The notes under the pieces: generated by a model
Told to the model about the DNA's origin: nothing
The model's input: only the letters and a program-made list of their open reading frames with translations
Databases searched by the model: none
Assembly (NCBI GenBank): GCA_015680685.1
Contig: MNCI01037805.1
Location: 130,263 to 194,262, forward strand
Direction: 5' to 3'
Length of the DNA: 64,000 nt
From: Gnetum montanum
Taxonomy: Eukaryota; Streptophyta; Gnetopsida; Gnetales; Gnetaceae
Made by a program: the position numbers and the translations under genes
In this document: piece by piece, positions 22,158 through 36,800 of the stretch
Position numbering within the stretch: position 1 is the first letter of the stretch
Layout: every line of letters starts with the position of its first letter

Positions 22158-22860
22158 TTGCACCAAAATAACCTAACACAATAATATTTCAATAACACAA
22201 TGCAACATAGAAAAATAGCAACAAAAAGAAAAAAAAATGCTAAAGCTTTATCGTAGAAAATGCATCTTGCATAAAAGATTTAGTTAAGAATCTTTTAAGT
22301 ATCCTTCTTTGCAAAACACAAAACTCTCTATTACATTACTACTTTACATGTTCTAATTTTAATTACATTAACTAATTAGTTAACTATATAAAGTAATTTA
22401 AAATGTTCTATGATATAATTCTAACTGTTCTAACATAATCTATTTTCAATAATATGATTAACTTAGGAGTAAAGCGATAAATTTGGGTTATATGAATTAT
22501 AAAAGTCTTCTAAAGGAATATTATATACACATTGGACAGTGATATGATAAAATTGATCGGCAAAGAACCTTGCACATGCATTTGATTGTAACTTTGAGTT
22601 AGAAAAATTGAAAACGGCTCAAGAAGATTTCATTGGCTTCAATCCCAACATTACACCAAAATAACCTAACACAACAATAATTCAATAACACAAAGTAACT
22701 TAGAAACATAGTAACATAGCAATAAAGCAACAATGCTAAAGCTTTATCATAGAGAATACCTCTTGCTTAAAAATTTTAGTAACATTTCTCTCCACAATCC
22801 TCCACAAAAGGCAAGACTATCCATTACATTACTATGTTACATGTTCAATTCATCTTTATG
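22158..22860 (+). repeat. Repeat array F-E-F
   Basis: 22158-22360 and 22651-22860 are copies of one unit (CACCAAAATAACCTAACACA, GCTAAAGCTTTATC, TTACATTACTA). Between them, 22362-22647 is the second copy of repeat E from 20565-20868. The arrangement suggests a local duplication of a compound unit. The stretch 22861-23183 is AT-rich and unassigned. Confidence 0.65.
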
Positions 22861-23183
22861 GCAAACACAATTTTAGAATCCTAATAAATAATTAAGCTCT
22901 AGTACACCTCTATATTACCAAGAAATATAAAGAGAGCAATCTAGAAATAACTCAAGTGACATCTTATCATTTTCATGGAATAGATGCCCAAGTTTAAAAC
23001 ATTTTCATATAAATCGGTGAATATATGTAATCCTTTCTTTATATCTAATAAATATAATCATGTTTGCAATGCAAGTAAATAAAAAGGCTATGTGAAAGCT
23101 CCTTTAATGCATTCAAACAAAAAAAAAACAACAAATTATAAATAATTAAGTATTGATCAATAGGTTCATTTTCGAAGTTACTT

Positions 23184-23365
23184 GTGGCTACCCACATAAC
23201 GAATTGTTCATTTGAGTTAATCGTTATAAATCAATGTGTAAAATAATTATTTTTTGGGGTGGGGGGTGTTGCATGTGTTTGTGGCTACCCACCTAACGAA
23301 TTGTTCATTTGAGTTAATTGTTATAAATCAATGTGTAAAATAATTTTTTTTTGGGGCGGGGGAAG
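23184..23365 (+). repeat. 97-bp tandem duplication ending in G-rich tracts
   Basis: GTGGCTACCCACMTAACGAA begins both copies, at 23184 and 23281. Each ends with a poly-T and G-rich tract (GGGGTGGGGGG and GGGGCGGGGG). Confidence 0.9.
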
Positions 23366-23590
23366 GAGGGGTTGTGTGGGATCCCGAAAAGAAAATAAAT
23401 CTAATGTGACTGTTACATTATAATAATATAAGTCTTTAAGTATTGTACAAATTTGCTACGTAGCCATGATCACATCAAAAGGCTCCCATATTAATCAACT
23501 TATTTGCAAAGACTTTTCCAGGATTTAAGAACTAAATAACATATCGCGACAACTGCCCCATAAATCTGCTGTTGCCGTATCATGTGCTTA

Positions 23591-23860
23591 TTATTTTTTT
23601 TTCCAGATTTTATTTCCCACCACAGTTCGGAATTTGTTGTCTTCATGTTTCATGACGAATATGCAATATAATATATTTACGAGAAGAATCAAAACAGCTG
23701 GACAAACATACTTAACTAGGAATATTAAGTACATGCTTTGAAACATGGTTATTGTTTTTGAATGAACACGTTTATCAGGAAACTTGAAGTGCTCAGCTTC
23801 AAATCCCGTGGCCTCTATTGTAAATCTTTTTAAAACCACATTTAAATGCAACTTCCCCAC
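23591..23860 (-). other. Unassigned 89-codon ORF with a hydrophobic segment
   Basis: An open frame downstream of NAGS on the same strand. Residues about 43-68 form one hydrophobic stretch (YLIFLVKYVCPAVLILLVN) that could span a membrane. There is no recognisable family, nearby promoter or partner exon. It is probably a chance frame and is listed because nothing else explains the stretch. Confidence 0.15.
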
Positions 23861-24716
23861 AAATCTAATCGATATCCTTATATATGAAATTCACATTAGA
23901 TTTATTTAATAGCATAGTGTGATAGGCTTATTTTAAAATACCAATTTATAAGCTATTTTAATACACAAACTTAGATGGAAGCTTCTCTCATGGGATGTAG
24001 AGAGGAATACAGAAAAAAGAAACTTGAAAGGCTCACATGCCAATCTGCTAATTATTCCCTTCACTCTTGCAATCTAAGAAAATCGCATCCATTATATATT
24101 TATCATCCTCCTAATCATCCTAACCTTGTCAAACCTATATGGGATATCCTTATAAAACACATATACCACACAAATGATTTAATTTTCTGCAATAAATAGT
24201 AAAATGTTGACTACAGCCTTGACATCATTTTAAGCCAGCATGCCAATTCGGCATAAACATATAAAGCAAACAGCCAAGAAAAAATTAGGAATTACGTAAC
24301 TGACTACCCCTGATAAGGTAATCAACCATGGCAAATTTATATAAATCTAAGAAATAACCTTACTACGGTATTAATTTCTGTCAACAGTGTCAAATTCGTG
24401 AAATTGAAACCTAAAACATTCGGCTGTTATGTGGGAATGAAATAATCTTGCCTCCACTGCCATCTTGAAGACTGACTGAATTCTGGATGCTCGAAGCACA
24501 ACGAATACCACTTCTGAATCTTACATCGAATTTTGTCATGCAACTATTAAAATGCAATGAAACCAATGATAAAAAACATGACTATAGCAGAGTACTTACA
24601 CTCTCCGGTCTTGATATTGGCTGCAGATTTCAATATGAAAAATTGTTGCAAATGAACTCTTTAGGAGTATTTGTGATATCTTTACTCCTTTTTGACTAAC
24701 CCAATGCACTGAAAGT
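23861..24716. other. 3' flank of NAGS
   Basis: Downstream of the NAGS stop; the 3' UTR must begin here on the minus strand. I could not place a polyadenylation site with confidence. No second gene is seen. Confidence 0.4.
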
Positions 24717-24828
24717 TTAATGAAGCTTCTTAATGTAGTACTTTGATCCCCGATTTAGATTTATTTTTGTTCTTCTTAGCTCTGGAATAATGTCAATGGT
24801 ACATTCCACAAAGCCCCGCCTTACAAAC
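24717..24828 (-). CDS. NAGS: NAGS exon 11 with stop
   Basis: Residues 558-594 and TAA (112 nt; acceptor ATACAAG). It completes Trp558 and encodes [35 protein letters not shown], the conserved NAGS C-terminus. Confidence 0.93.
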
Positions 24829-27800
24829 CTTGTATGAAAAGCCACACAGGAACCTTTGTTACCTCCTTACATGTTAAATAAACATATTTCGTGGTTTAAT
24901 CATTGCAGTTCCTTCTAAAACAAAAACAGAAATCCAACATATTTCGTAGTTAATCATTGCAAGAGTTCCTTCTGGAACAAAAACAGAAATCCAACAAAGA
25001 GATTTGCCATTGAACAGCGAAGATGCTGACACAGAGCTTAATTAGATGGTATGCACGGATTACAAATGCACGTCATTGGTGCTAAAATTGCCAAACAATC
25101 GTAATTCTGTCACATTTTATGTTTAATTCTCTAGTTCATCACTTCTCTTAGTAATGCAACGGATCAGACTGGAATTTGTTCTCAAGGATGATCTTGTGAG
25201 ACAAACCATTCAAAATACTTTTACTATGACAAATATAAAACACTAATTACTTGTAAGGGTGTACTTTTTGCTGGTATTCTAATAGCTGGAATCACAACTT
25301 GCCTTGACGAATGGCACGCATGGTCCTTACTATTGCAATTGAAAACCTAAATATAGTTAAAATTGCTCACCTTAACCGGAATGACTATAGCAAATTTTAA
25401 ATAAATCTTATTTTTTAAAACCTAAATTACGTAATGCTGTTTACTGATACATAAAATTGGTTTCAAAGTTCAGAATCAAAGAAAATATGCTTTATAATTA
25501 CAGTTGTATCTCAAAAGCTCAACAATTGCCCTTACGTTCAAGCTGCTATTGTTTCGAATTTTTAGAATTTTTATAAAAATTTGGACTCAACATAAAGCTT
25601 TGGGAAAGCTTTTAGTTTTAATATTTATGAATTATAATGAAGCTATTCCTTTTAAATACACCATATCTACTCTACCTTCCTCCATATCCTCCTTTGAAAG
25701 CTCTCTTCAACTGATAATACCTTATGACATTATTCAATAAATTACACATATTTCTTCAAGCTCTAATTGCAACAGATCCTCACCCCAAACGTCTCGTGTA
25801 CTCTCGTCCAGCAAAAATCACTTTAGGACGACCACCACTTTTGCAAATTTTTCCTAAACATCCACATCCTTAAGGCTTGGATATTTGCTAACCTGTTATA
25901 CCATTATTTTCTGAATATTGGGTGTGTTCCTTGATTGCTCCTCCATTTTCTGTTACAGTAGATGATTCTGCCAGATACTTATGATCAATTTCAAGTAATT
26001 CAGGTATATTCCAGAACTATAGCATCAGCTTATCAAGATCAATCCCCAAGATGGGATTATCATTACGAAATTATTAGTCTAATGTTCACCAGAGACGACA
26101 AACTCTGCTGCACCAACAAAACTCGTTTCTTGCCAAAGAAGAAGACTTCTATTGTTATTGTTTGTCATCTTCCTCGTACTCTTTCTTTCTGATGGTGATA
26201 CACTAGTAGAACACTACTGAAAAGGATACATCACATCATCTGTTTCAGAGAGCGAAAGGAAACATGTTCACAATTTCTCAGAGAATATTGCAGAAATAAA
26301 TACTCATGTTGGTAATTTCTTCAGTAAACATATTTATTCATTTCTTCATCATGATCAGGAATTTGTTAAGAGCCTGCTATGATGAAGAATTTAAAGATAA
26401 GATAAAGAATGGAATATGAAAACGAAAGGTTGCAGTGAATTTTGTCAAGTGCAGTGTACTTTATGCATCTGTGCAGAGCTGTCACCCATGACCTTGCCAA
26501 TGCTAATGCATAGAACCATAAAAATTTCAAAATGTCCTTAAGAAGATCTATCTATTGAAACCATCAAATATTTCTTTAAATAGGTTCAATGCTCAAAGAT
26601 GAATATTACAATAGTTCATTTAAACTAAAGATATCATGAGTTCCGACCCTTCCAAACGAATATCACATAAATCTGTGATTTTTATAGTTTTAATGTAAAA
26701 ATCAATGAGGTGTAGCTCACTGGTAAAAACCTGTGACTTGCTTGCTAAAATTGACAAGTTCAACCCTGATCGGTCATGCTCAGATATAACATTGTTCTGC
26801 AAATTATCAATGAAGTATTCAGAGTCCAATGTCGAATTGTCTACACGGCAACAAATATTATCCCCACCACAATTATTAACATAAACATGACAATGTTTCC
26901 ATAGGTTTCACATGGCGATTTCATTCAATATATGTACAAATGAAACTAAGTTATTCCCCAAATGCATTTAAGGATGTGTCTCTACGTCCCGGAAATGTGT
27001 GAAACATTATACAATACAGAAGATCATCTGGTCTATCCATCTGATTTGCTTCCAGTGTTCATTATCCTAGACTTTTCTTCATTGCATGGTTTCAGTCTTT
27101 TGCAGGTTTGATTTTTTCTTCTGTGTTCCTCTCTGTAATAACTTTTTCTTACTCATAAACTTCTGTCGCATAGTGACATTTCAGAAGCCTCTAGTAAAAT
27201 GTCTCCAAACCAAGCTTCAAATCTTTTTATTTTCATTTTCAACAAATAGTCTACCACTTGCTGAAAAGGTTTTGTATCTACAGCTGTAATGCATCTTCTT
27301 ATTTTCTAGAATTGCATATTGCTAAAATACCTTCCTGGAATATAAAACTGTAATTTTTCCAATAATGCCATATTCAAATACTGTAACTTATTAATACCAG
27401 GTCCGCCACATTCCCATGGATGACAAACTGTATCCCAATCCAATAGATGAATTTTTCCAACTTCTTTAACCTGCCAAAGAAAATCACATTCTAATTTTTC
27501 CAACCTCTTTACTACCTCCTTCACAGTCCAAAGACATGCCATTAAATGTAGTGAAACAGACTGAAGACAGCTGTGGATTAACTGTAACCTTCCATCCATC
27601 ATAAGAAGCTTCCCTCTAAAGCCAGCTAATCTCTGAGTCATCTTCTCTAGAACACCAGTCCACATTTCTAACTTATTTCTTCCCAAAAATAAAGGTGTAT
27701 GCCCAAATATTTGATAGGATTCTATTATATCCCAACATACCAAATTAATCTGCTAATCTGCTGAATGGAGTTAACTACAATCCACGTAGCTAGAAAACAT

Positions 27801-30800
27801 AACCTATATAAACTAGCCTGAGAGAAGCGGATGGATTAGACATGTTTACATGGATGATTTGTAAAACAAAAAGACGTTAAAAAATAAAACATGATGTCAC
27901 ACATATCGACAAAAGCCAAAAACATAGTGAGACCCATTTTTGAAACAGGTGTTGTAATGTTCGCTGCAAGGGGCGTGTTGTGGCATTTATTTTACACTGG
28001 TGCTTCAATTATTCGGCTCTTATATGCACTATTGCGGTTGTGTTGAGGGCTTGTAGCTTGGTAATTCTGTTCTGTATGCACTGCTACTGGAGAAACCACA
28101 AAGCAGTTGTTTCTGTTACTCAGTGCTACTTCGGTCCTCAAATTTAGCATGTCAATATTTCGCCGAAACATTTCATACCCTTTAATCTTAGCTCTGTTCC
28201 TTCCTACTTCTAGCTTTTTCTTTCAGTTTCTATTTGCTATTTCTCTTTGATTCTTTCACAATCCATTATTTATATTTTTGAGAAATTCTGACACTGCCTA
28301 TTTTGTATCTGAAACAATTCAAACGTAGATGTTTTCAAAAATGAATCTTAGCATTATATTTACAAACAGATATTAGAATGTCAAAGCATGTAATAAAAGT
28401 TTTCCTAAACGTGTCCCCCTCCCCAGAAAAAAAAAATTGTTCCTACAAACAAAGTTTTGAAGTGTTCCTCTCAATGTTGAACTTTTGAATGTCCTATTTT
28501 AATTTAGCTTTGCCCTTCATTAGACACCAATTTCCATTTTCATTAGATTCAAAAATTAGAGTTAATCATTTTTTGAGATCATCTACTCAAGAAAGAAAAA
28601 ATCCTTGAACTAAAAAATAATCACAAGTAATGCATAACTGTAAATTCAGCAACTGCAATTCCCAAAACTATGAAAAAGTACAAGTTCAAACTCTGTTCAT
28701 TTTCTGGTGCATATTTCATATTAAAGTTATAAAATGGCCAGATATGAACCAATATTCTTAAATCTGCCAACCCTTAATGGGATGTTAACTTGCAGACATT
28801 ATTTGAACTAAAATACAAATAAAACAATGATAAATGTTGACAGGAATAGAAAAAGATTGATAAACATGGATAACTCATACCAATCTGCTGCTCGGGTAGT
28901 TAACAAAAAGAGACTTTCCAGCCCCATTGAATTTGCCTTCTTTTCTATGTAATCTGTACATCGCCCCATCAAATATGTAAGTAGCTGAAACCTTAAACCA
29001 AGTGTTGCTTTTGCTGCAATAAATACTAATGCCTCAAAAAAAAAAAAAACACTAGTTTTGGCACATCAAATTAATTATGTGAACATCAGACTAGGAATTA
29101 AGGGCATACCCTATAACAACAACACACAAAAAACAACAAAAGAGGTATATTCAACAGAGAAAACATTAGAATCCCCCTCTCAGAATTAACATGAAAAATA
29201 CAAAATGTAAACACTTATATCCAATTATATAATGATATGAGTCAAAATTCAGTGACATTAGTCACATTCATTTCAAATTTTAATTTTAGATAACATATGC
29301 AAATTCAAGATCCAATACATGCACTCAAGAAAAAGGAAATAAAACATGAATATTGTTGTTTAACAATCATGTAATGTCAGCAAAATATCATGTAATGTAA
29401 TTTAAAAAAAAAAACAATAAAAAGGACCTGATAGAGCACTGATAAGGAGATGATTATTTTATAATAATTATTGCAAGTTTGTTCAAGTCAAGAAAACATC
29501 GTATTCATACAACAAGATTAGAGCCTTGTGCAATTTAACTCATGTTCTTTAATACAGCGACTTAGCAACCAGTCACCAGTTCTCTAACAGGGCTGATGTG
29601 GCTAGGCCTCATTTTTCTTTTTTCTTTTTGTTTTTTTCAGGAGGGTGGGGTTTATGATTCACCAGTTTATGGGAAAAAACCTCTGATTCTGTGGTGCGCA
29701 GGTGGCAAAAGGGCAATTAAAAATATTGTCAGATAAAAAAAAATCATTTTTGACTGATAAAAATGGAATCATTCATAGCCTCTGCTGAGAGAAAAAAACA
29801 GACTCATTGTGCCACATCTTCACATTTCTGCCAGCTTACATTTCCACCTGCATTCTGCTTGTGTTTCCACTGGAAAAAGAAATCATGCTACTTCTTTGGC
29901 TCTTCTTCGCTCTACTAAGAAAACTAGCTTTCTTTCTGGCTGTTTTGATCTTTATTGTATTAATGAAAGCAGAGTTCAGAGATTTTTTTCCTTGCACAAA
30001 TTTGCCCTTGTTTTTACGCATGTACTTACAATCCAAATATAAAAAATGAAAGCAATACATAAAAATCTAATGCTCAACATATTTGGAAAGCTCACAAACC
30101 ACAGAAGATTTTGGTAGCCCGACAACAAGAGCAGCATGGGTCAAAAATGAAAAATCTAAATTCGGGATAGCGGCAACAGGCCATATTTTTATTAATTTTC
30201 CTTACATATTGTAACACAGTATACATTGGAAAAACACTTCTAAAAAATGACACATTTTGTCTGTGCATATGACATTTGTATTCGTAAATAGCTATCAAAG
30301 ATTGAAAAGAAACATAGGTATTACAACAATCAGCCAACGTAGGTGTCGCACCAAGACAATTAAACTGTAAGTGGCTCTTTATTGATGTCTATGACAACTT
30401 AAAAGTTTATGAAAAAGGTAGTACACAACTGCACATTAAAGACATGTTTCCTTGCAATGGAAGCCTTGCTCAAATTTATACTATATTAAATTTAGTTTTA
30501 CCAATTGGATAATTTTTTTGAAGAAAGAAGGAAAATGTTAATTACTAATTATTTTTAACGATTAATTAAACTACACGGCATTATAAGTAATGAATAAGAA
30601 CGAGGCTTTGAAGTATGATGCAGAGATTGGAGGCCGTAGAGATAGACCACAATGTAACTTCTTTGCAAAGGTAATGTGCAGCGATATCAACTAAATGCAT
30701 GCCTCAGCAATGAGAATTGGATCTTGGATCATTTTCCCATTTTAGAGCTTCTGGATTGCAAATCACTTAGAATCATGACCTGGAATCATTTGGACCGATG

Positions 30801-33800
30801 ATATTATAAAAACATAAAAGAATATCAAATTACTAATCATCTGTTAAAAAATGTAATTCTCTTGCCAAAACATAACAAACAAGTCAGAATCACTCAGAAT
30901 TGACTGGATTATTGCGATTCCAACACCGATCAATATTGCAGTGAGTGTATCCAGATCAAAAGAATCAATATTCAAATCCACAGTCCATTTACATGATCAT
31001 GAAGCATCAGATGGCTGAGATATTGTAGATGCTACATCACATCTGCACTGAAGGAGATGCAATATTGCAGCTGCGTCAACGGGAAAAGATCAACAGTGTG
31101 TGGTTTTGCTTATAAATATGTGTGCTCCCACCATGTATTTGTCATTCTTTCATCAATAGAGTAGCCGAACCCTTGCAGTTTTATTTCGTAGTCTTAGAGA
31201 ATAGTCCGTGAGTACCCATAGTGTGGATCTAAGTCAATTGTATGGTGTCTTATTCTAGTGGCAATGTACCTGGACATATTACATAAACGACAATAAGATC
31301 GAAATTGATTCTTATTCATTGTTGCACTTTGACTCTTAGATTAAATTTACTTTCCATGCAATTTTACTTTATATGTACTTTGTTAATATTTACCTTTCAT
31401 GTAATTAATTAATATTTACATTTCCATGCACACTAATCAATTGGCAAAATAAGCACAACCAATTTCAAGCGTAAACATGCATTTGCTTGGTAATCCTAGC
31501 AACGTTATTGCTTGGTTCGCCCAATAGCATAGCGCTTGATAATCTTAGTAGTGGATCCATGGGTTTAGGATGTGTACGGCAAGCTGGGAACTAACACTCA
31601 TCGCTTGTAGACTAGTTTAGACTTTATCTTTATATTGTTAATTAGATTAAATAAGTAATTTCTCAATTATCATTAGCAGTAGCATAAAGCCAAAACATCA
31701 ACCATCATCATATGCCTTGCTTTGGACTACACCGTACGTGACAAAGCTACTGCTAGTCCAAGTGGGAAGATAGCAAACTGTGATCAATACTTAATGATCT
31801 AGATGTCAAACTAGTTCCATCCACGGAATTCAATCGGGTTGCATGTGAATGCTTGTAATTCGTATGGTTAGGCGTAAGGGGTACCTGCCACTCACCATTG
31901 GCGTTGTTGCCGAGGATGGTGCTAGTTATCTAGATTAGTTATATTATACACGATCGCTGTAAAGGTATTAGCAATTTATCTTTTAGAAAATTTTAAAATT
32001 TGAAGTCACACACAATAAAACCATGTCTTCTTCACATAGGACCCATAACGCATCATATGATGAAAACACTCATAGGAGAAATGATAAGTTCTATACTGAA
32101 AAGAATTGGAGTGAACAACCTCAAGCAAGGGTTTCATATGCTCATTTCCACCTTTACTACATGCATGGACTACATTCAACTAGTGCAAACAATCCTAGAG
32201 GAGATGGAGTAAGTCCTAGAACAAGGAGGGCCTCAAGGCCTAGGACCTCATCTAAACCTAGAAAAGATAGATCAAGGGACCATGGGGGGAGATATAGGAG
32301 CCATGGTGATTCTCCCAGTTCCTCATCTTCCTCTTCATCTTCAATGTTTAGCTCTAACAAAGATGAACGTAGGTATAAAGATAAAGCTCCACTATGGGGT
32401 CTAGATGAATATAGAAATCAAACCCAACGGCAAAATCAAAGACACCAAAGTGAGCATGGACAAGATCATCACTATTGGACAAATAGAAATAGAGATTCTC
32501 ACCATGACATGTCTGATACTAATAAACCCTTGTTGGCTACTAGGGGCCTAACACATATTAGGAAGGCAGTTCAAATATCCCAAAGGTATCAAAGGGACAA
32601 TTGCATCAAACGGCTTGATATGGACAACATTCCTATATTTAGGGGAGACTATAATTCTAATCCACAACATCACTTACAAGCCTTCCATGATAACTGTGTC
32701 TTGCAAAATATTGAACGTAAGTGGCAAAAGCTTAAGCTCTTTCCTAGGACACTAGTAGATGAAGCTGAAAGTTGGTATAGATTGTTGGAACCAGATTCAA
32801 CCCATCGATGGTCCACAATGCTAGAACTCTTTAACGAAAAATACCAAACCTATGCGAGACCGTCCATCCTAAGAAAACAAATCCAAGGGTGGAAGCAAGA
32901 AAGTCATGAACCCTTGGATGTGGCCTTGGATAGCTACTATTCGCTACTACATAGATGTCCCGACCATGATTTCTCTCAAAAAGAGCAACTTTTCCATGTC
33001 ATAGATGGGCTTCATAATCAAACGAGGGAGACCCTTGGGATTTATGCCCAAGGTCAATTATATGAACTAAAAGCCCATCAGATACAAAGGTTAACCGAGC
33101 GGATGGAAAAAGAAGAAACAAAGCTATGTAAATGAGAGAATGTAGAGGAATATAGTTGGGACCCAACTCTTCAAAAGAAGAAGGTCCATATCTATGATGA
33201 GGAAAAAGACGTAGCTCTTGATGAGGTGATTTCACAACAAATCGTGCCAATACAAAAGTCTATCGATGAGCTTGAAGCAGGGATAGATAAGATGTGTGAG
33301 TTGATGAACAACAAAGTTACAACCTACATAAAAACCATAGAGGAGAGAGCAACACAAAACGAATCAAGTGATCAAAACAAAACAAAAAACAAAAAATAAC
33401 CAAGAAACAAGTAGGAACACTTATTGGCAAAAAGGGAAGATATCTATAGAAGAAAAGGCCATAGACTCAACCATAGAAGAGGATGATGGATGTGACATCT
33501 ACCTATATGATTCCAAGAGTTGTTGCCCAGTTATGTTACATCTACATGAGTATGATGCCTTTGCTTTAAATCCCAAGTTCGTACAAAAGCAAATGCCTAA
33601 GAAATTACCTTACTCACAAGGTAATTATAGATAGTCCTACAAACCAACCGTACTATCTGAGTAGGACTTCTTATCAGCCTCAAAATTACTATCAACTGCA
33701 ATGGCAAAACCCATAGTCGTGGGGGAGGCCATCATCAAACCAACACTACCCTTATTGCCAGCTGAACCCATACGGATATTATGTTCAACAACCTGTTCCC

Positions 33801-36800
33801 CAACTACTTCTACTTCATCTACCTCAAATCACTACTACCACTCTCTCAAATATCATCAACCTGCAACATCTTCTATGGGATCACCACCTCACACCTCTCA
33901 TCCTCCGTCATATCCTCAATATTCTCATACTTCCCTCCATCATATGTCACTGCCAACAACACAAGAAGGTTCGACACTACAACATCAATGAAAGCAGGCC
34001 ACTTATGTTGTGAACATACACGGAAATGATAATGCTAGTAGATCTCAACCACAACCTTGGAAATGTCCTTTCTTTAGGGCAATTTCCTTATGCAAGCACA
34101 AAACTCATAGACTTATTGGTGCATCAAAGCCTACACAAGGCCAATCTGGTGCAACACCGTTCCTCACAAAAATGATGTCTCCTGGTCATACGCAAAAGCC
34201 AACAACCATCACCACTCCAACATAGGAAGGAAACAATGAACTTATCACTGTGGAGAGACATAAACCTCCATGCATTTCTAATAATGATAAAGGATGTAGT
34301 TGTGGGCTAGAAATTCAAAATATTAACACAACCCCTATATCGACTCACAATAAAGTTCAGAAACAAGTCTGTGAGCAAAAACTAGTCTACGCAATAGCCA
34401 CTAAATCGGAAGACACCTAGTGGCTTGGAAATAAGAGTGCACAACCATTTAACAGATGCATGGAACCAACCAATCCACTTATTAGCTATTGTCCCGCCTT
34501 TACGCTTAGTTGTGGGGGAGATGCCCCATCCTAAATCAAAAACTAATAAGTGTTCTTCACTTTTTTTGTTTTACAATTTTTTATCATTTTCCTATTTCTT
34601 CCAAAATTTTCAGATACTTCATATGTTTTCCATTTTTTGATATTTTTCCTTTCTTTATACTTTTCTATTTTTTTGAATCATTTTCTTTATGTTTTATGAA
34701 TGTCTTTTATGTTTTTGTTAATAATATTGCTAGTCATGATGCAAAAGTCAACACTATGTGTTGGGTTTTTGTGCTATGCTATCAAGATGATTGGATAAGT
34801 AATTGTGTAAGGTAGTGAGACCACCTCATCCAACCCTCTAATTCTCTAAATAAAAGGTCTTTTTTCATGAAAGCAATTTGGTTTTTCTTTCATGAAACTA
34901 AAATTCATCAATGATCATTGTACCTTGAAGAAAAAGGAAAAGATCAAGTGGGAATGGCAAAAGGTGTGACCTCAAGGGTACTTGTTGGGTTCTCTTCTTG
35001 ACTTCCTTTGTGTGATTTATGACTCTTCTAGGAACATATCATCATTCCTATCATCAACCAATAATAGGAAGCTAAGTCTTTGCATGGTGTGGTTCCCATC
35101 CAAAAAAAAGAGAAAAAAAAATTAAAAAATAATAAACAAGAATGGGAATTCCAAGCACATCCCTTAAACATAATAATGGGCTACAAGCACTGGTTATGGG
35201 GCTGGAAAGACATGTTACCCATGCCTGAAGACACCCCTCTAACTAAGGCTATTCCTTCCTTCCTTCCTTCGTCTCCTTTCTTCTCTTTTTGGAGTGAAGT
35301 TTGCTTTTTGTGGTTGTTGTAGACTCATGATAGTAGGCAAGAAGGAACACAGCAATGCAAGGTCACTATTAATGGCATGGACTTGGTCTGAAACTTGGAC
35401 GGATAGGTATGATGGTCATTTTAATCACAATTGACACAAGAACTGTAATACCCATTCATAGGGAGAAAGAGCTAGTACCCAAAGCCCCCTACAAAGAAGA
35501 AAGTTGAGAGAAGAAAATGCCCAGGTGGCTTTCTTTCTACAACCATCACACTAACGTTATCCTATAAAATTAAAATGAAATCAACAATGCCTAGATTTAG
35601 CTCTGAAATAGGTCAATCAATATTAATTTAAGAATTACAAGATAATTTTAAAAAGAAATAAGCATAGTAAAATATCTATGCAAGATTCATTAGATTAAAA
35701 AAAATAAAAGCTTTTTATTATTCAACCTAAAAAGAAATATTTAATTGGGATCATTTGCACATTTGAAAACCAAAGAAATGACCACAAAAGTAGATAAATT
35801 AATAATCTCCTATTTGTTCAATCACATAATAATATTTTATAATTTCTAGCCACACAAAAACCAGATCTGAATTTATCTCTTGTAACCATTTTACCAGTAA
35901 TTATTTAATCCGGAAATTCATATGTTCAATAGCAGAAAATAGATGGATCACAACCATAAATTAACATCCTAGGTTTTCCCCCACTCCATCAACTTATAGA
36001 AAGATATTAAAATCATACTTGAGAAGGTATAGGAAAAAAAAAGTATAATCCAAGATTTATGCATTCAAAGGGGGAGGGTTCATTAACCAAATTCCAACCA
36101 AAATCCAAGAATTCAACAATTTTAAAACATTCACAATTATTGATGGGCCCAAGGATACTCTCACTTTCTGCTAGCAAGCAGTACCAATCCTCATACCAGG
36201 GATCCATAGCCCCTGTTGGCAATCCTTTGCAAAAATGCCCCAAATCGTTATGGGTGTTTCTGAATCGTTATAGAAACAACTCCTATCCAAGTCATTTAGG
36301 TGTGAGAGTGTAGAGAACAAGCAAAGAGATGCAAAGAAAAGGTAATAAAGGATTTCAAAAAAAAAAAGTCTAAGCTTACAACAACAATCTTGATATTTTC
36401 ATACAAGCATTGTGAAGGTGATTAGACAAGCAAGAAGAGAAAAGTTTGAGAAAATCAGCCCTTGCTAGCCATTATCAAACATAACAAAGATGGATCAATT
36501 TACCTCCTTGCTTAGATATCTTGCTTACTAGGAGGAATTATCCGAATATTGGATTGCTATGCTGCACTTGTTTTCTTTCTCTTTGCTATCTCTTGTAGCA
36601 GCAACAATCTTCTCTNTCTCTCTCTCTCTCTCTCTCTCTGCAATGGGTCATGAGTTCAATTCTTTTCATGATCACTATAAAAAGAATCAATAAAATATGT
36701 ATATTCACAAGTTGCAGGTTTAATTCCTAAATCAACAATTTTAAATATTTCAGAATTCAGATTTTGCTAGATCTCAGGTTCAATTTCTCTTAATAATTAC

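Larger units (their letters stand above)
24996..28880 (-). other. NAGS intron 10, remaining sequence
   Basis: Apart from the SINE-like unit and LINE fragment I see only AT-rich intron sequence. The short frames at 25504, 25962 and 27086 match no family. Confidence 0.5.

Noticed and set aside
26705-26810. Functional tRNA gene
   Set aside because: A- and B-box-like words are present but no acceptor stem or full cloverleaf can be drawn.
29807-30060. Three overlapping ORFs of 74-80 codons
   Set aside because: Overlapping frames on both strands with AT-driven hydrophobic composition, inside NAGS intron 9.
33701-34029. Pro/Ser/Tyr-rich ORFs of 82 and 96 codons as separate genes
   Set aside because: They are two frames of the decayed gag C-terminal region of G2, with a counterpart in G1 at 2900-3230.
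36013-36313. Overlapping ORFs on both strands (76 and 84 codons)
   Set aside because: They lie inside the solo LTR, overlap each other and match no family.
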